A DNA stretch of 64,000 nt from NCBI GenBank assembly GCA_035910535.1, contig JAMHXF010000032.1:248001-312000 (forward strand), given 5' to 3'. The notes beneath the pieces were generated by a model. It was not told the origin of the DNA. It did not search any database and saw only the letters and a program-made list of their open reading frames with translations. Position numbers and translations under genes: made by a program. The stretch comes from Archangium_A sp035910535 (GTDB taxonomy: Bacteria; Myxococcota; Myxococcia; Myxococcales; Myxococcaceae). Shown here one piece after another: positions 55,556-63,927 of the stretch. Within the stretch, counting starts at the first letter, position 1. The number at the start of each line of letters is the position of its first letter.

Positions 55556-58372
55556 ATGGCCGCGCCCCCCGTCCTCCTCGTCGCTGACGATCTCGCGATC
55601 ATCGCGGCCGTCAAACGTGTGCTCGCACGCGAGGGCTACGAGTGCGTGCTCGCCACCAACGCCGCCGACGCCATCATCGGGTGGGGCCACGCGTTGCCGG
55701 GCCTCATTCTTCTCCAGCCGTCGGTCGAAGGAGATCGCGGCGGCGTGGTGCTCGAGGAACTGCAAGGCCACCCCGACGCGCAGCTGCTCCGCGTGCTGTT
55801 GCTCGGTGAAACGGTGCCCGGCTTCGCGTGGCCGGTGGAGCCGCTGCCGCTCGACCCAGAACATCTGACGCGGGCCATCGACGAGAACATCCGCTCGAAT
55901 GACGGCAGCGCGCAGTGGTCGGTCTACGAGACGACGACGCAAGACCCGCCGCCCGACGTGCCGACGCTCCCCGACGACGCCGAGCCCGAAGCCTGGCGCG
56001 CGACGAGCCCGCACGAAGTCGACCCTGCCGAAGCGCTCGACCAGCACGTGCCGGAGCCGAGCGCGATCCCCGACCCCACGCCACCTGAGCGCGGTGTGAC
56101 GGCGGCGCTCGAAGAGAAGCTCTTCGGAGATCTCGCCGCTGACGTCGAAGCCTCGGCCATGCAGTCGGTGGAGTCGTCGCTCCCGCCGCTTCAGAACGAC
56201 GACGAGCTGCAGCGCCTCGAAGACGAAGTGCGCGCCGAAGCCCAGCGGCGCCGCCAGTCACGTGAAGCGCGCGCGGTGACGGTGAAGCCTGCGCCGCCCA
56301 CGCCACCTCGACTCTTCACGCCGGTCGACGGCCCGAGCGATGAGGCGTCTTTCGAGAGCATGAGCGAGGAGCCGGCGCCGCCGCCTTCTCGCGCCGAGGA
56401 CGTGCTCGCGCGCGCCGAGCAGATGGTGCTCGAGAGCCGCGCACAGAGCGAGTCGCAGCTCCGCGCGGAAGAGGCCGACGCGCGCCAACGTGAAGAGGCC
56501 GGAGAAGCGGCCGCCCGCCGCGTGGAGCACGCTGAAGATCTCGTGCGCCGTGAACGCGAAGCCCGCGGGCAGCTCGAAGAAGAGGTCTTCGCGCTCCGTG
56601 ACGAGCTCAAGCAGCTCACCGCCGCACGTGAAGCGGGCGCGACGCAAAACGACGAGGCGCTCGCCACGTTGCGCTCAGAGCTCGAGGCGCGCGCCAACGC
56701 CCTCGTCACGCAGCGTGAAGGCTCCGAGAAGCTGCGCGCGCAGCTCGACACGGCTGACTCAGCCCTCGTCGCGCTCCGTGAAGACACCGAGAACCTGCGC
56801 GCACAGCTCGACACGGCTGACTCGGCCCTCGTCACGCTCCGTAAAGACACCGAGAACCTGCGCGTCGAGCTGGCCGCGGAGCGTGAGCTGCGCACAGGCG
56901 TCGAGGCCGACACCGAGCGCCTGCGCAATGAAGTGAGCGAGCACCAACAGGCGTTGACCGAAATGCGCGCCCAGCAGGAGGTCAACGAGCGCCACCTCAC
57001 CGAGACGCGACAGGCACGCGACGCCGCCCAGCAGGAGATGCTGGCGCTCGAAGAGGCGCGCGAGAAGCTCAACACGCAGCTGAGCGAGGCCAACTCGCGC
57101 GTCGAAGCGTTGACCGCCGACGTCACCAGCGCGTCTGAGCTGCTCGAAGAGACCGCGCGCGAACGAGACGTGATCCGCAACCGCGTGGCGTCGCTCGAGC
57201 CGGTGAAGGAGCTCGCAGAGAAGATGAGCGTCGAGCTCGACGCCGAGAAGAAGCGCGCCGAAGCGCTCGAGGCCACGGTCGAGCTGGCCGACGAAAAAGT
57301 GAAGGCCCTCGAGGCGCGCGAGATCATGCCGGTGTCTTTGCCGGGCAATCGCGCCGTGGGCCTCGCGCGCCACGGCACGGTCGGCATCGACGGGCTGGCG
57401 CGCGTCATCTCTCAAGTGGTGCTGGCGAACGTCGAGGCGAAGCTCGAGCTCGGTGTGGCGGGCGGCGCGCGCACGCTGTGGTTCAAGCGCGGGCAGATCA
57501 TCGCCGCCGAGTCGACGCTCGACCACGAAGGCCTGCTGACGCGCGCGCGCCGTGACGGCCTCATCGACAGCAAGCAGGAAGCCGAGCTGCGCATGTTGCG
57601 AGGCGCCGCGCCGCGAGAGCAGCTCGACGCGCTCAAGGCCCGCGCGTTCATCCGCGACATCGAGTCGGTGCCGTTGGTGCAGCGCTACACCGAGCAGGTG
57701 GCGCTCGACGCGTTCACCGAAGAGACAACCAACTACCGCCTCGTCGACGAGACGCCTGAAGCGACGGTGTTGCTGGCCACCGTGCCGCGCCCCACCCTGC
57801 CCATGCTCGCCGAGTCGCTGCGGCGCGCCATCACGCCCGACGTGTTGCTCGAGAAGCTCGGCGGCGGCGAGGCAGTGCCTTCGGCGAACGAGTCGGAGCT
57901 CGACCTGCGCGCGCTCGGGTTCTCGGAGCGCGAGCGCAAGATGTTGTCGTGGGTCGACGGCGAGGCGTCAGTCGAAGACCTGTCGCTTGCGTCCGGCCTC
58001 AAGCCCGACGCGGCGTTCCGCGCGCTGGTGGTGGCGCAGTTTCTCGGGCTCATCGACGTCAAGCCTGGCACCCGCAAGACGGAGTCGACGTCGGGCCAGC
58101 TCGACGTGAACCGCCTCGAGGCCAAGTACGACGAGGTGCAAGACGCCGACTACTTCACGATTCTCGGGTTGCCCCGGGTGGCTGGCGGAGAAGACGTGAA
58201 GCGCGCGTTCCAGCGGCTCTCGCAGGAGTTCGACCCGCTCCGGTATTCAGGCCACCCCGACCCGGCGCTCCAGCAGCGCGCCCAGACGGTCGCCCGCCTG
58301 TTGGAAGAGGCCGCGCGCGCGCTGGAAGACGACCGCCGCCGCGCCGAATACGCCCGCCACCTGCTCGACTGA
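55556..58372 (+). CDS. pseudo-receiver / coiled-coil / PATAN (DUF4388) / J-like protein
   Basis: A 938-residue protein from ATG 55556. Residues 5-115 are a receiver fold (VLLVADDLAIIAAVKRVLA), but the phospho-acceptor reads LILLQPSVEGDRGG, glutamine for aspartate. A Pro/Glu-rich linker follows; residues 280-590 form a long coiled coil with tandem units of LRAQLDTADSALV. Residues 600-800 contain a DUF4388/PATAN domain (GTVGIDGLARVISQVVLANV, LWFKRGQIIAAESTLDHEG). The last 70 residues follow a J domain (DYFTILGLPRVAGGEDVKRA) without the HPD tripeptide, reading FDPLRYS. A scaffold role is inferred. Divergent from the large kinase, 102 bases apart. Confidence 0.87.
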   Translation: MAAPPVLLVADDLAIIAAVKRVLAREGYECVLATNAADAIIGWGHALPGLILLQPSVEGDRGGVVLEELQGHPDAQLLRVLLLGETVPGFAWPVEPLPLDPEHLTRAIDENIRSNDGSAQWSVYETTTQDPPPDVPTLPDDAEPEAWRATSPHEVDPAEALDQHVPEPSAIPDPTPPERGVTAALEEKLFGDLAADVEASAMQSVESSLPPLQNDDELQRLEDEVRAEAQRRRQSREARAVTVKPAPPTPPRLFTPVDGPSDEASFESMSEEPAPPPSRAEDVLARAEQMVLESRAQSESQLRAEEADARQREEAGEAAARRVEHAEDLVRREREARGQLEEEVFALRDELKQLTAAREAGATQNDEALATLRSELEARANALVTQREGSEKLRAQLDTADSALVALREDTENLRAQLDTADSALVTLRKDTENLRVELAAERELRTGVEADTERLRNEVSEHQQALTEMRAQQEVNERHLTETRQARDAAQQEMLALEEAREKLNTQLSEANSRVEALTADVTSASELLEETARERDVIRNRVASLEPVKELAEKMSVELDAEKKRAEALEATVELADEKVKALEAREIMPVSLPGNRAVGLARHGTVGIDGLARVISQVVLANVEAKLELGVAGGARTLWFKRGQIIAAESTLDHEGLLTRARRDGLIDSKQEAELRMLRGAAPREQLDALKARAFIRDIESVPLVQRYTEQVALDAFTEETTNYRLVDETPEATVLLATVPRPTLPMLAESLRRAITPDVLLEKLGGGEAVPSANESELDLRALGFSERERKMLSWVDGEASVEDLSLASGLKPDAAFRALVVAQFLGLIDVKPGTRKTESTSGQLDVNRLEAKYDEVQDADYFTILGLPRVAGGEDVKRAFQRLSQEFDPLRYSGHPDPALQQRAQTVARLLEEAARALEDDRRRAEYARHLLD

Positions 58373-58423
58373 CGGGCCTGTGCACGCTTTGCGCCCCCCC
58401 ACCTGAGGCGTTAAGACAAAGCC

Positions 58424-58984
58424 ATGGTTCACGAAATCCTGGTGTGGCCGAACCCGGTCCTCAAACAGAAGGCACAGCCTGTCGCGGTGGTCGACGACAC
58501 CATCCGCACGTTGATCAAGGACATGTTCGAGTCGATGTACGCCGCCGACGGCGTGGGCCTCGCCGCGCCGCAGATTGGCGTGCTCAAGAACGTCATCGTG
58601 CTCGACACCACCTCGAAGCAGCCAGAGTCGAAGCCCATCGCCATGGTGAACCCCGAGCTCCTCATGCTCGAGGGCAAGTGCATCTACAAAGAGGGTTGCC
58701 TGTCGGTGCCCGGCGAAGCCGAAGACGTCGAGCGCGCCGCCGTCGTCACCGTGCGCTACCTCGACGAGCAGGGCGAGCAGCAGACGTTGACCTGCGACGG
58801 GTTGCTCGCCATCGCCGTGCAGCACGAGACCGACCACCTCAAGGGCGTGATGTTCGTCGACTACGTCTCGACGCTGAAGCGCGAGCTCATTCGCAAGCGC
58901 ATGAAGAAGATCCAGTCGTCGATGGCCGAAGACAAAGCCGAAGCCGCCCCGCCGAAGTCGAAGGCGCGCGCCGAAGCCCGCTAA
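58424..58984 (+). CDS. def: peptide deformylase
   Basis: Removes the N-formyl group from nascent proteins. Three motifs are intact: GVGLAAPQIG (residues 43-52), EGCLSVPGE with the metal-binding Cys92, and QHETDHLKG with His134, Glu135 and His138. At 186 residues it has a basic C-terminal tail (RKRMKKIQSS) longer than the E. coli enzyme. It converges with nth, with the stop codons sharing the CTAA sequence. No fmt gene is adjacent, unlike in many genomes. Confidence 0.97.
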   Translation: MVHEILVWPNPVLKQKAQPVAVVDDTIRTLIKDMFESMYAADGVGLAAPQIGVLKNVIVLDTTSKQPESKPIAMVNPELLMLEGKCIYKEGCLSVPGEAEDVERAAVVTVRYLDEQGEQQTLTCDGLLAIAVQHETDHLKGVMFVDYVSTLKRELIRKRMKKIQSSMAEDKAEAAPPKSKARAEAR

Positions 58985-59649
58985 GCCGCCTTCTTCAGCT
59001 TCACGCCCTTCTTCGGGCACAGCGCAGCCACCACACAGCGATGACACTCGGGGCGCAGCGCGTCGCAGCAGCGGCGCCCGTGCCAGATGATGAGCTGGTG
59101 GCCTTTGAACCAGAGCTCTTGAGGCACCAGCCTGCGCAAGTCGGCCTCGACGTCGTCGGGGTCGACCTTCGTGGTGAAGCCCAGACGTTTGCTGAGCCTC
59201 AAGATGTGCGTGTCGACGGGAAACGCGATGTCGGTGCCGAGGTGAATGCTCACCACGCCGGCGGTCTTGTTGCCAACGCCGGGCAGCTCCGCGAGCTCCG
59301 CGCGCGAACGCGGCACTTCGCCGCCGTGACGCTCGAGCAGCACCTGCCCCAGCTTCACCAGGCTCTTCGCTTTGTTGCGAAACAGGCCGACCGTCTTGAT
59401 GAACGGCTCCACGTCTTGCGGCGTGACGGCGGCGTAGTCAGCGGCGGTCTTGAAGCGCGCGAACAACGCCGGCGTCACCATGTTCACGCGGCGGTCGGTG
59501 GTCTGCGCCGACAACGCGACGGCCACCACGAGCTCCAGCGGCGTCGTGTAGTCGAGCTCAATCTTCGCCTCGGGCATCGCCGCGTCGAGCCGATTGATGA
59601 TCTCCACCGCGCGAGCACGCTTCGCGTCCATCGTCTCTCGGGCCGCCAT
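58981..59649 (-). CDS. nth: endonuclease III
   Basis: Base-excision repair DNA glycosylase/AP-lyase for oxidised pyrimidines. The 222 residues match the family. The helix-hairpin-helix region is LPGVGNKTAGVV with catalytic Lys128, and Asp146 in FPVDTHILRLSKRLG. The iron-sulfur cluster ligands follow the C-x6-C-x2-C-x5-C pattern (Cys195, 202, 205, 211) in CCDALRPECHRC and VVAALCP. The start ATG 59649 gives MAARETMDAKRARAV. Convergent with def and divergent from the M23 peptidase. Confidence 0.97.
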   Translation of the reverse strand: MAARETMDAKRARAVEIINRLDAAMPEAKIELDYTTPLELVVAVALSAQTTDRRVNMVTPALFARFKTAADYAAVTPQDVEPFIKTVGLFRNKAKSLVKLGQVLLERHGGEVPRSRAELAELPGVGNKTAGVVSIHLGTDIAFPVDTHILRLSKRLGFTTKVDPDDVEADLRRLVPQELWFKGHQLIIWHGRRCCDALRPECHRCVVAALCPKKGVKLKKAA

Positions 59650-59715
59650 GGCGTTGCGTCAAACCACCGGGGCGCGAAACGAGGCAACGAAGAACGGCGT
59701 GCTACTTTGAACGGC

Positions 59716-60546
59716 GTGCATCATGGGTACCTCGCGCTCGTGCTCTTCGTCGGTTGCGCCACGTCGGCGCCCGCGCCGAGAGTGCCCTTCGAAGCGCTGA
59801 TGACGGCAGCGCCGTCGCCCGAGTTGAACCACGCCATCGATGCGTTTCTGCAGTCAGCGAGAACCTCGCGCGTCAACACGAAGGTCGGCGCTCCCATGCC
59901 TGCCTCGCATGCGAAGGCGTGGGCCACGCTGCTCGACGCCGCAGAAGCACCGACGTCAGTGCCTGGAGCCGCGCGGCTGCGCTTGCTGCTCGAGACTGAG
60001 CTGTCGACCGACGCGCGCACCTTCGGAGACATGCCCTCGGAGCTCGCCCACCGTGTGCCGCCGCTGCTGCGCACGCTCTCGAGCCGCCTCACCGTCGCCG
60101 CGCCACAACCGAAGGCCGTCGACCCGCGCCGCTTTCGTTGGCCGGTGAACCCGTTCGTCCTCACCTCGCCGTATGGAGATCGCCTCCACCCCATCGCCGC
60201 GGAGCCGCGCTTTCATGCTGGCGTCGACCTCGAAGCGCCGCTGTCGCACCCGGTGCTCGCGGCAAGCGACGGCACCGTGCTCTTCGCCGGGTGGAACGGC
60301 GCACATGGCAAACAGGTCGAGCTGATGCACGACGCACATTGGACGACGCGCTACAGCCACCTCACGAAGCTGCTCGTGAAGCCGGGCACGCTGGTGAAGA
60401 AGGGCCAGGTCATCGGCCTCGCGGGCGCCACAGGCCTCGCCACCGGGCCGCACGTGCACTTCGAGTTGCGCCGCGACGGCGACGCGCTCGACCCCGAACA
60501 CTTCATTCCTCAACCCGCCGAGCCCCTGCTCACGGAGCGCCCATGA
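59716..60546 (+). CDS. M23-family peptidase, lipoprotein
   Basis: A lysostaphin-type zinc metallopeptidase that cleaves peptidoglycan cross-links or activates amidases. GTG 59716 gives a signal VHHGYLALVLFVGCATS with lipobox FVGC. Residues 145-265 form the LytM domain: SPYGDRLHPI, FHAGVDLEAP (His167, Asp171), and PHVHFELRRDGDALDP with His246 and His248. All zinc-site residues are present, so it is probably active. The start of the following gene overlaps its stop (ATGA), indicating coupling. Confidence 0.9.
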   Translation: MHHGYLALVLFVGCATSAPAPRVPFEALMTAAPSPELNHAIDAFLQSARTSRVNTKVGAPMPASHAKAWATLLDAAEAPTSVPGAARLRLLLETELSTDARTFGDMPSELAHRVPPLLRTLSSRLTVAAPQPKAVDPRRFRWPVNPFVLTSPYGDRLHPIAAEPRFHAGVDLEAPLSHPVLAASDGTVLFAGWNGAHGKQVELMHDAHWTTRYSHLTKLLVKPGTLVKKGQVIGLAGATGLATGPHVHFELRRDGDALDPEHFIPQPAEPLLTERP

Positions 60547-60926
60547 GTTCTCTCGTCGCCGAACTGCTCGCCATGTCGTTTCACCAGGGCGCTGCGCTCG
60601 AGGCCAACGCCGTCATCGACGCCGTGCGCGAAACCAGAGGCGAGAACGCGCTGAGCTACGAGGTCGCGCTGCCAGCGCTGGCGCCCGACGAGTTCCTCAC
60701 ACACCGCGTGCTGCCGAAGCTGGCTTACTTCCTCGACTGTCGCGGCGTGAAGGTGCCTGCGAGCGGAGGGGTCTTCATCTCGCTCTTCTCGCCTGAAGGC
60801 CTGCACTTCATCGACGCAGGGCCGGCGGTGCAGCGGCTGGCGCAAGCGCGCGGGCTGACGCTGGCCGAGGTGTTTCGTCGCTACGGCGCCGACGGTGCCG
60901 GTGACCCGCCGTTGCTCGGAGGTTGA
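60543..60926 (+). CDS. small protein of unknown function coupled to the M23 peptidase
   Basis: A 127-residue soluble-looking protein without signal peptide. It has an N-terminal helix (SLVAELLAMSFHQGAALEAN), a middle section FLTHRVLPKLAYFLDCRGVK and FISLFSPEGLHFIDAGPAV, and a C-terminal helix LAQARGLTLAEVFRRYG. No family is recognised. It overlaps the M23 gene by four bases. The two products would lie in different compartments unless it is peripheral, so a direct partnership is uncertain. Confidence 0.65.
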   Translation: MSSLVAELLAMSFHQGAALEANAVIDAVRETRGENALSYEVALPALAPDEFLTHRVLPKLAYFLDCRGVKVPASGGVFISLFSPEGLHFIDAGPAVQRLAQARGLTLAEVFRRYGADGAGDPPLLGG

Positions 60927-60935
60927 CTGGTGTCC

Positions 60936-60974
60936 CGCAAAGACGAAGGCCCCGAGCAGGAGCCCGAGGCCTTC
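60936..60974 (-). terminator. terminator after the HU gene
   Basis: GAAGGCC (60945-60951) and GGCCTTC (60968-60974) form a 7-bp stem whose interior can extend with CCCGA/TCGGG. On the minus strand the stem is followed by GTCTTTGCG, a weak T-run. It is positioned 25 bases past the HU stop, with the convergent gene ending just beyond. Confidence 0.6.
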
Positions 60975-60998
60975 AGACGACTTGAAGCTGAAGAACGC

Positions 60999-61268
60999 TC
61001 AGAGCGTGTCTTTCAGCTCCTTCGCCGGGCGGAAGCCGATGGTCTTGGTGGCCTTGAGCTTCATGATCTCGTTGGTCTGCGGGTTGCGGATCTTGCGAGC
61101 CTTCCGCGTGCGGATGCTCCACGTACCGAAGCCGGGGTAGCTGAAACGGGCGTCCTTCTTCACGGCCGCGCCGATGTTGTCGAAAACAACGTCGATGAGC
61201 TCCGCAGCCGACTTCTTCGTCAACCGGGTCTGCTCAGCAACCGCCTCAACGAGCTCTGCCTTGGTCAT
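60999..61268 (-). CDS. hup: HU-family DNA-binding protein
   Basis: An 89-residue nucleoid protein that bends DNA non-specifically. The family pattern is MTKAELVEAVAEQTRLTKK at the N-terminus, FDNIGAAVKKDARFSYPGFG, the signature RTRKARKIRNPQT leading into the DNA-embracing arms, and TIGFRPAKELKD at the C-terminus. A GGGAGGG ribosome-binding site precedes ATG 61268. The promoter is at 61314-61343 and a terminator follows, so it is a single-gene unit. Confidence 0.97.
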   Translation of the reverse strand: MTKAELVEAVAEQTRLTKKSAAELIDVVFDNIGAAVKKDARFSYPGFGTWSIRTRKARKIRNPQTNEIMKLKATKTIGFRPAKELKDTL

Positions 61269-61313
61269 GTGTGTTCCCTCCCGTTCGCGATGTCACCCCC
61301 GCGAAGGTGCGCG

Positions 61314-61343
61314 GAAATAGCAGGCGTCGATCTTTCAAGTCAA
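61314..61343 (-). promoter_or_regulatory. promoter of the HU gene
   Basis: TTGACT (61338-61343) is five of six to the -35 consensus. An extended -10 TGCTATTTC with TATTTC at 61314-61319 lies 18 bases away. The start would be near 61307, giving a leader of about 40 bases with a strong GGGAGGG site before the ATG. Confidence 0.62.
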
Positions 61344-61448
61344 TGCAATACATACACATTTCACAGACTTTCCATGTCTGATCTGAAAACTCAGACACCC
61401 GATCTGTCTGGCTCGCCAAGCTCGCGAATCGGCGCGGCAAATCGGCCT

Positions 61449-62846
61449 GTGCGTGATCGCCGCCGCCGCGTTTCAGATCTGGTGATCGCCTGCTTCGCGC
61501 TCTTCGCCGCCTGTGCACGCCCGCCACCGGTGACCACCGACGCGGTGTCAGTACACCTGCCGGAGATCTGGGTCGATGCCTTTTCGCAACCCGGTGGTGA
61601 CGGCCGTCGCGAAACGCCACTCAAGGCGCTGCCGTCACCGTTGCCACCCGCCGCGTTTCATCTTCGCTCCGGAATCTACGAGGGGCCCTTCGAGCTGCTG
61701 CCCGGCGCGAGCCTCGAAGGTCACGGTGAAGTCGTGCTCACGAGTGACGCGGCGACGACGCTCACGGCGACCGGCGCCACGCTTCGAAACGTCACGATTC
61801 AAGGCGGAGCCACCGGCCTCGCCGCGCGCGACGTCACGCTCGAGCGGGTGACGTTCTCAGGGCAACGACAGCTCGCGCTACGGGTCGACGGCACGCTCAC
61901 CGCGCGCGGGCTCCACGCACAGGCGAGCCTCGAGGGCGTCGACGGGCTCGTCGGCAAAGCCGCGCGCGTCGACGTGAGCAACGCGCGCTTTCAGGGTGGG
62001 TTTCGGCGCGGCGTCGACGTGTCTGGCGGTGAATTGCGGCTCTCTGGCGTGCACTTCGAAGGCGCGAAGACCGCCGTGCGCGCGCTCGACACGCGCTCCA
62101 CCATCGACGGCGTCGACGCGGCGGGAGGCAGCGCGGCGGCGTTGTTCGTCGCCGGTGGTTCGCTCCACGCAAAAGGTGTCGACGTGCACGGCTACGAGTT
62201 CGGCGTGCAGCTCGCCCGCGAGGTCGACGCACAGTTGAGCGACGTCAGCGTGCGCGGCTCGTCGCAGAGCTGCATTTCGGCCGAGAAGACGAAGCTCGTA
62301 CTCGAGCGTGCGCGCCTGACGCGCTGCGGGCCTGGCGGCGCGCTCGCGCTGCTCGACTCGGTCACCACTGCCGCTGAGCTCATGGTGCGTGAGAGCCGGG
62401 AGCTGGGCCTCTTCGTGCGCAAAGGAGAAGCGACGCTCTCGAGGCTCGACGTGCAGGGCGTCGAGAAGGGCGATGCGCTGCACGTGCGCGACGCGACGGT
62501 GCGGTTGACCGATTCAATGTTGAGCGACTGCGAGGGCAGCGGGCTCTTCGTCAGCGCCGCGGCACGCGTGACGGGCAACGGCTTGCAGGTCGAGCGCGCA
62601 GCGCAGTCGGCGGTGTTCGTCGAGCGCGGCTCCAGCCTCGAGTTGGGCGCGCTGCTGGTTCGTGGCGGCGCTGGGCCGGCGGTGCTGGTGCCCGACGCGG
62701 CGACGGTGAAGCTGGGCTCGCTCTCGGTTTCGGGCGGCCGCGAACAGCCCGTCTACGCAGAGTGTTCGCTCGGCGCGCGCGTCGAAGTGAAGCGCCTCGA
62801 GTCGACCATCGAGCAGTTGCCGAGCCGCTGCGTCACGACTCGCTGA
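61449..62846 (+). CDS. right-handed beta-helix lipoprotein
   Basis: A lipoprotein of about 465 residues from GTG 61449, whose signal runs VRDRRRRVSDLVIACFALFAAC. ATG 61374 is a possible longer start and GTG 61482 a shorter one. The rest consists of short beta-strand repeats with small turn residues (GATLRNVTIQGGATGLAARD, ARLTRCGPGGALALL), as in parallel beta-helix proteins such as pectate lyase-like folds. The catalytic residues of the polysaccharide lyases are not identifiable, so it may be a carbohydrate-binding surface protein. It is divergent from HU and converges with the hydrolase gene. Confidence 0.78.
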   Translation: MRDRRRRVSDLVIACFALFAACARPPPVTTDAVSVHLPEIWVDAFSQPGGDGRRETPLKALPSPLPPAAFHLRSGIYEGPFELLPGASLEGHGEVVLTSDAATTLTATGATLRNVTIQGGATGLAARDVTLERVTFSGQRQLALRVDGTLTARGLHAQASLEGVDGLVGKAARVDVSNARFQGGFRRGVDVSGGELRLSGVHFEGAKTAVRALDTRSTIDGVDAAGGSAAALFVAGGSLHAKGVDVHGYEFGVQLAREVDAQLSDVSVRGSSQSCISAEKTKLVLERARLTRCGPGGALALLDSVTTAAELMVRESRELGLFVRKGEATLSRLDVQGVEKGDALHVRDATVRLTDSMLSDCEGSGLFVSAAARVTGNGLQVERAAQSAVFVERGSSLELGALLVRGGAGPAVLVPDAATVKLGSLSVSGGREQPVYAECSLGARVEVKRLESTIEQLPSRCVTTR

Positions 62847-63900
62847 GGTGCTTCGCCAGGAAGTGATGAATGACCGGGTACACCTCGACGTGCGCCTGCG
62901 CGCCGATGACCAGGTCGCCGTGGCCGTACTCCGCGGTGTGGCCGTAGCTCTTGCCGAACATTTCCAGCTGGCGAACCGGCGCGGTGAGCAGCTCGAAGTA
63001 CGCGCGCGTGACGTCGGGTGGCGCGAGTAAATCGACGGTGCCTCCGATGACCAACGTGGGCACTTTGAGCTCGGCAATCGAGGCGCGGTAGTCGACCTTC
63101 TTGTCCGTCGAGCGGAACGCGTCGTTGGCGAGCCAGTCGTCGAGCTGCAGCAGCACGCCATTCCAGATGGGCGCGAAGACGTTGGCCATCAAGTACCGCT
63201 GCGCGAGCGGCGTGACGTTGCGCAGGTTGGCCGTGGTGGAGGCGATTTCGGGCGTGGGCGTGCGGCCGGCGATCGGCGCGACCAGCCGCGCCAACGTGGC
63301 GTCGAACTGGCCCCACGGCGCGAGCCACCGCGCGAAGCGAATGAGCCTCCGCAGGTGCCCCGGAAACCGGAAGAAGACGGGCGTGCCGATGGTGACGAGC
63401 GCGGCGAGCCTGCCCTGGAGCGCCGTCGACGACGCCGCGAGCGCGACGACCCCGCCGAGGGAATGCCCGACCCACGCCACCCGCGACGTACCGGCGTGCG
63501 CGCACACCGCGTCAATCAACGCGGGCACGTCGAAGCGAACGTGGTCATCGACGTTGGCGTCCCACGGGCCTTCGTCAGGTGCCTTCGCCGCGCCGGCGCC
63601 ACGCAGGTCGACCGAATAGACCTCGAAGCCGACGGAAGAGAGGAACCGCGCGAGGCTCTGTTCGCCTCGGAATTCCATGAAGGCGTGGTTGTTGGCCAGG
63701 CCATGACAGAGCACGAGCGGCACGCTGAACCGGCGCTTCACTGCGGGGCGATGCCAGGCGGCCACTGTCCACCCGTCGGCCGTCGGCACGTCGAGGCGCG
63801 TCGGCCGGTCGTTCAGCGCGTAGAACCACGACACGAACGTCGAGTCGAGCGCTACCAATAACGCCGCCACAATGACGATGATCAGCCACACAGCGTTCAT
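62833..63900 (-). CDS. alpha/beta hydrolase with N-terminal membrane anchor
   Basis: A 355-residue hydrolase anchored by residues 3-20 (AVWLIIVIVAALLVALD). The fold has the oxyanion HGLANN, VGHSLGG with nucleophile Ser147, LVIGGTVDLLAPP for the acid and YGHGDLVIG for the histidine. Family members act as lipases, esterases or thioesterases. The segment around FRFPGHLRRLIRFARWL may be a lid that binds lipid. The 3' end overlaps the beta-helix gene by 14 bases. A phospholipid enzyme begins 27 bases away on the opposite strand, but this is not evidence of function. Confidence 0.87.
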   Translation of the reverse strand: MNAVWLIIVIVAALLVALDSTFVSWFYALNDRPTRLDVPTADGWTVAAWHRPAVKRRFSVPLVLCHGLANNHAFMEFRGEQSLARFLSSVGFEVYSVDLRGAGAAKAPDEGPWDANVDDHVRFDVPALIDAVCAHAGTSRVAWVGHSLGGVVALAASSTALQGRLAALVTIGTPVFFRFPGHLRRLIRFARWLAPWGQFDATLARLVAPIAGRTPTPEIASTTANLRNVTPLAQRYLMANVFAPIWNGVLLQLDDWLANDAFRSTDKKVDYRASIAELKVPTLVIGGTVDLLAPPDVTRAYFELLTAPVRQLEMFGKSYGHTAEYGHGDLVIGAQAHVEVYPVIHHFLAKHLSES

Positions 63901-63927
63901 GATGCAGGCTGGTATGGTCCGCCGTCC

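Noticed and set aside
57949..59715. Upstream extension of the M23 peptidase frame to 57949
   Set aside because: It overlaps the PATAN/J-like gene, def and nth; the signal peptide begins at GTG 59716.
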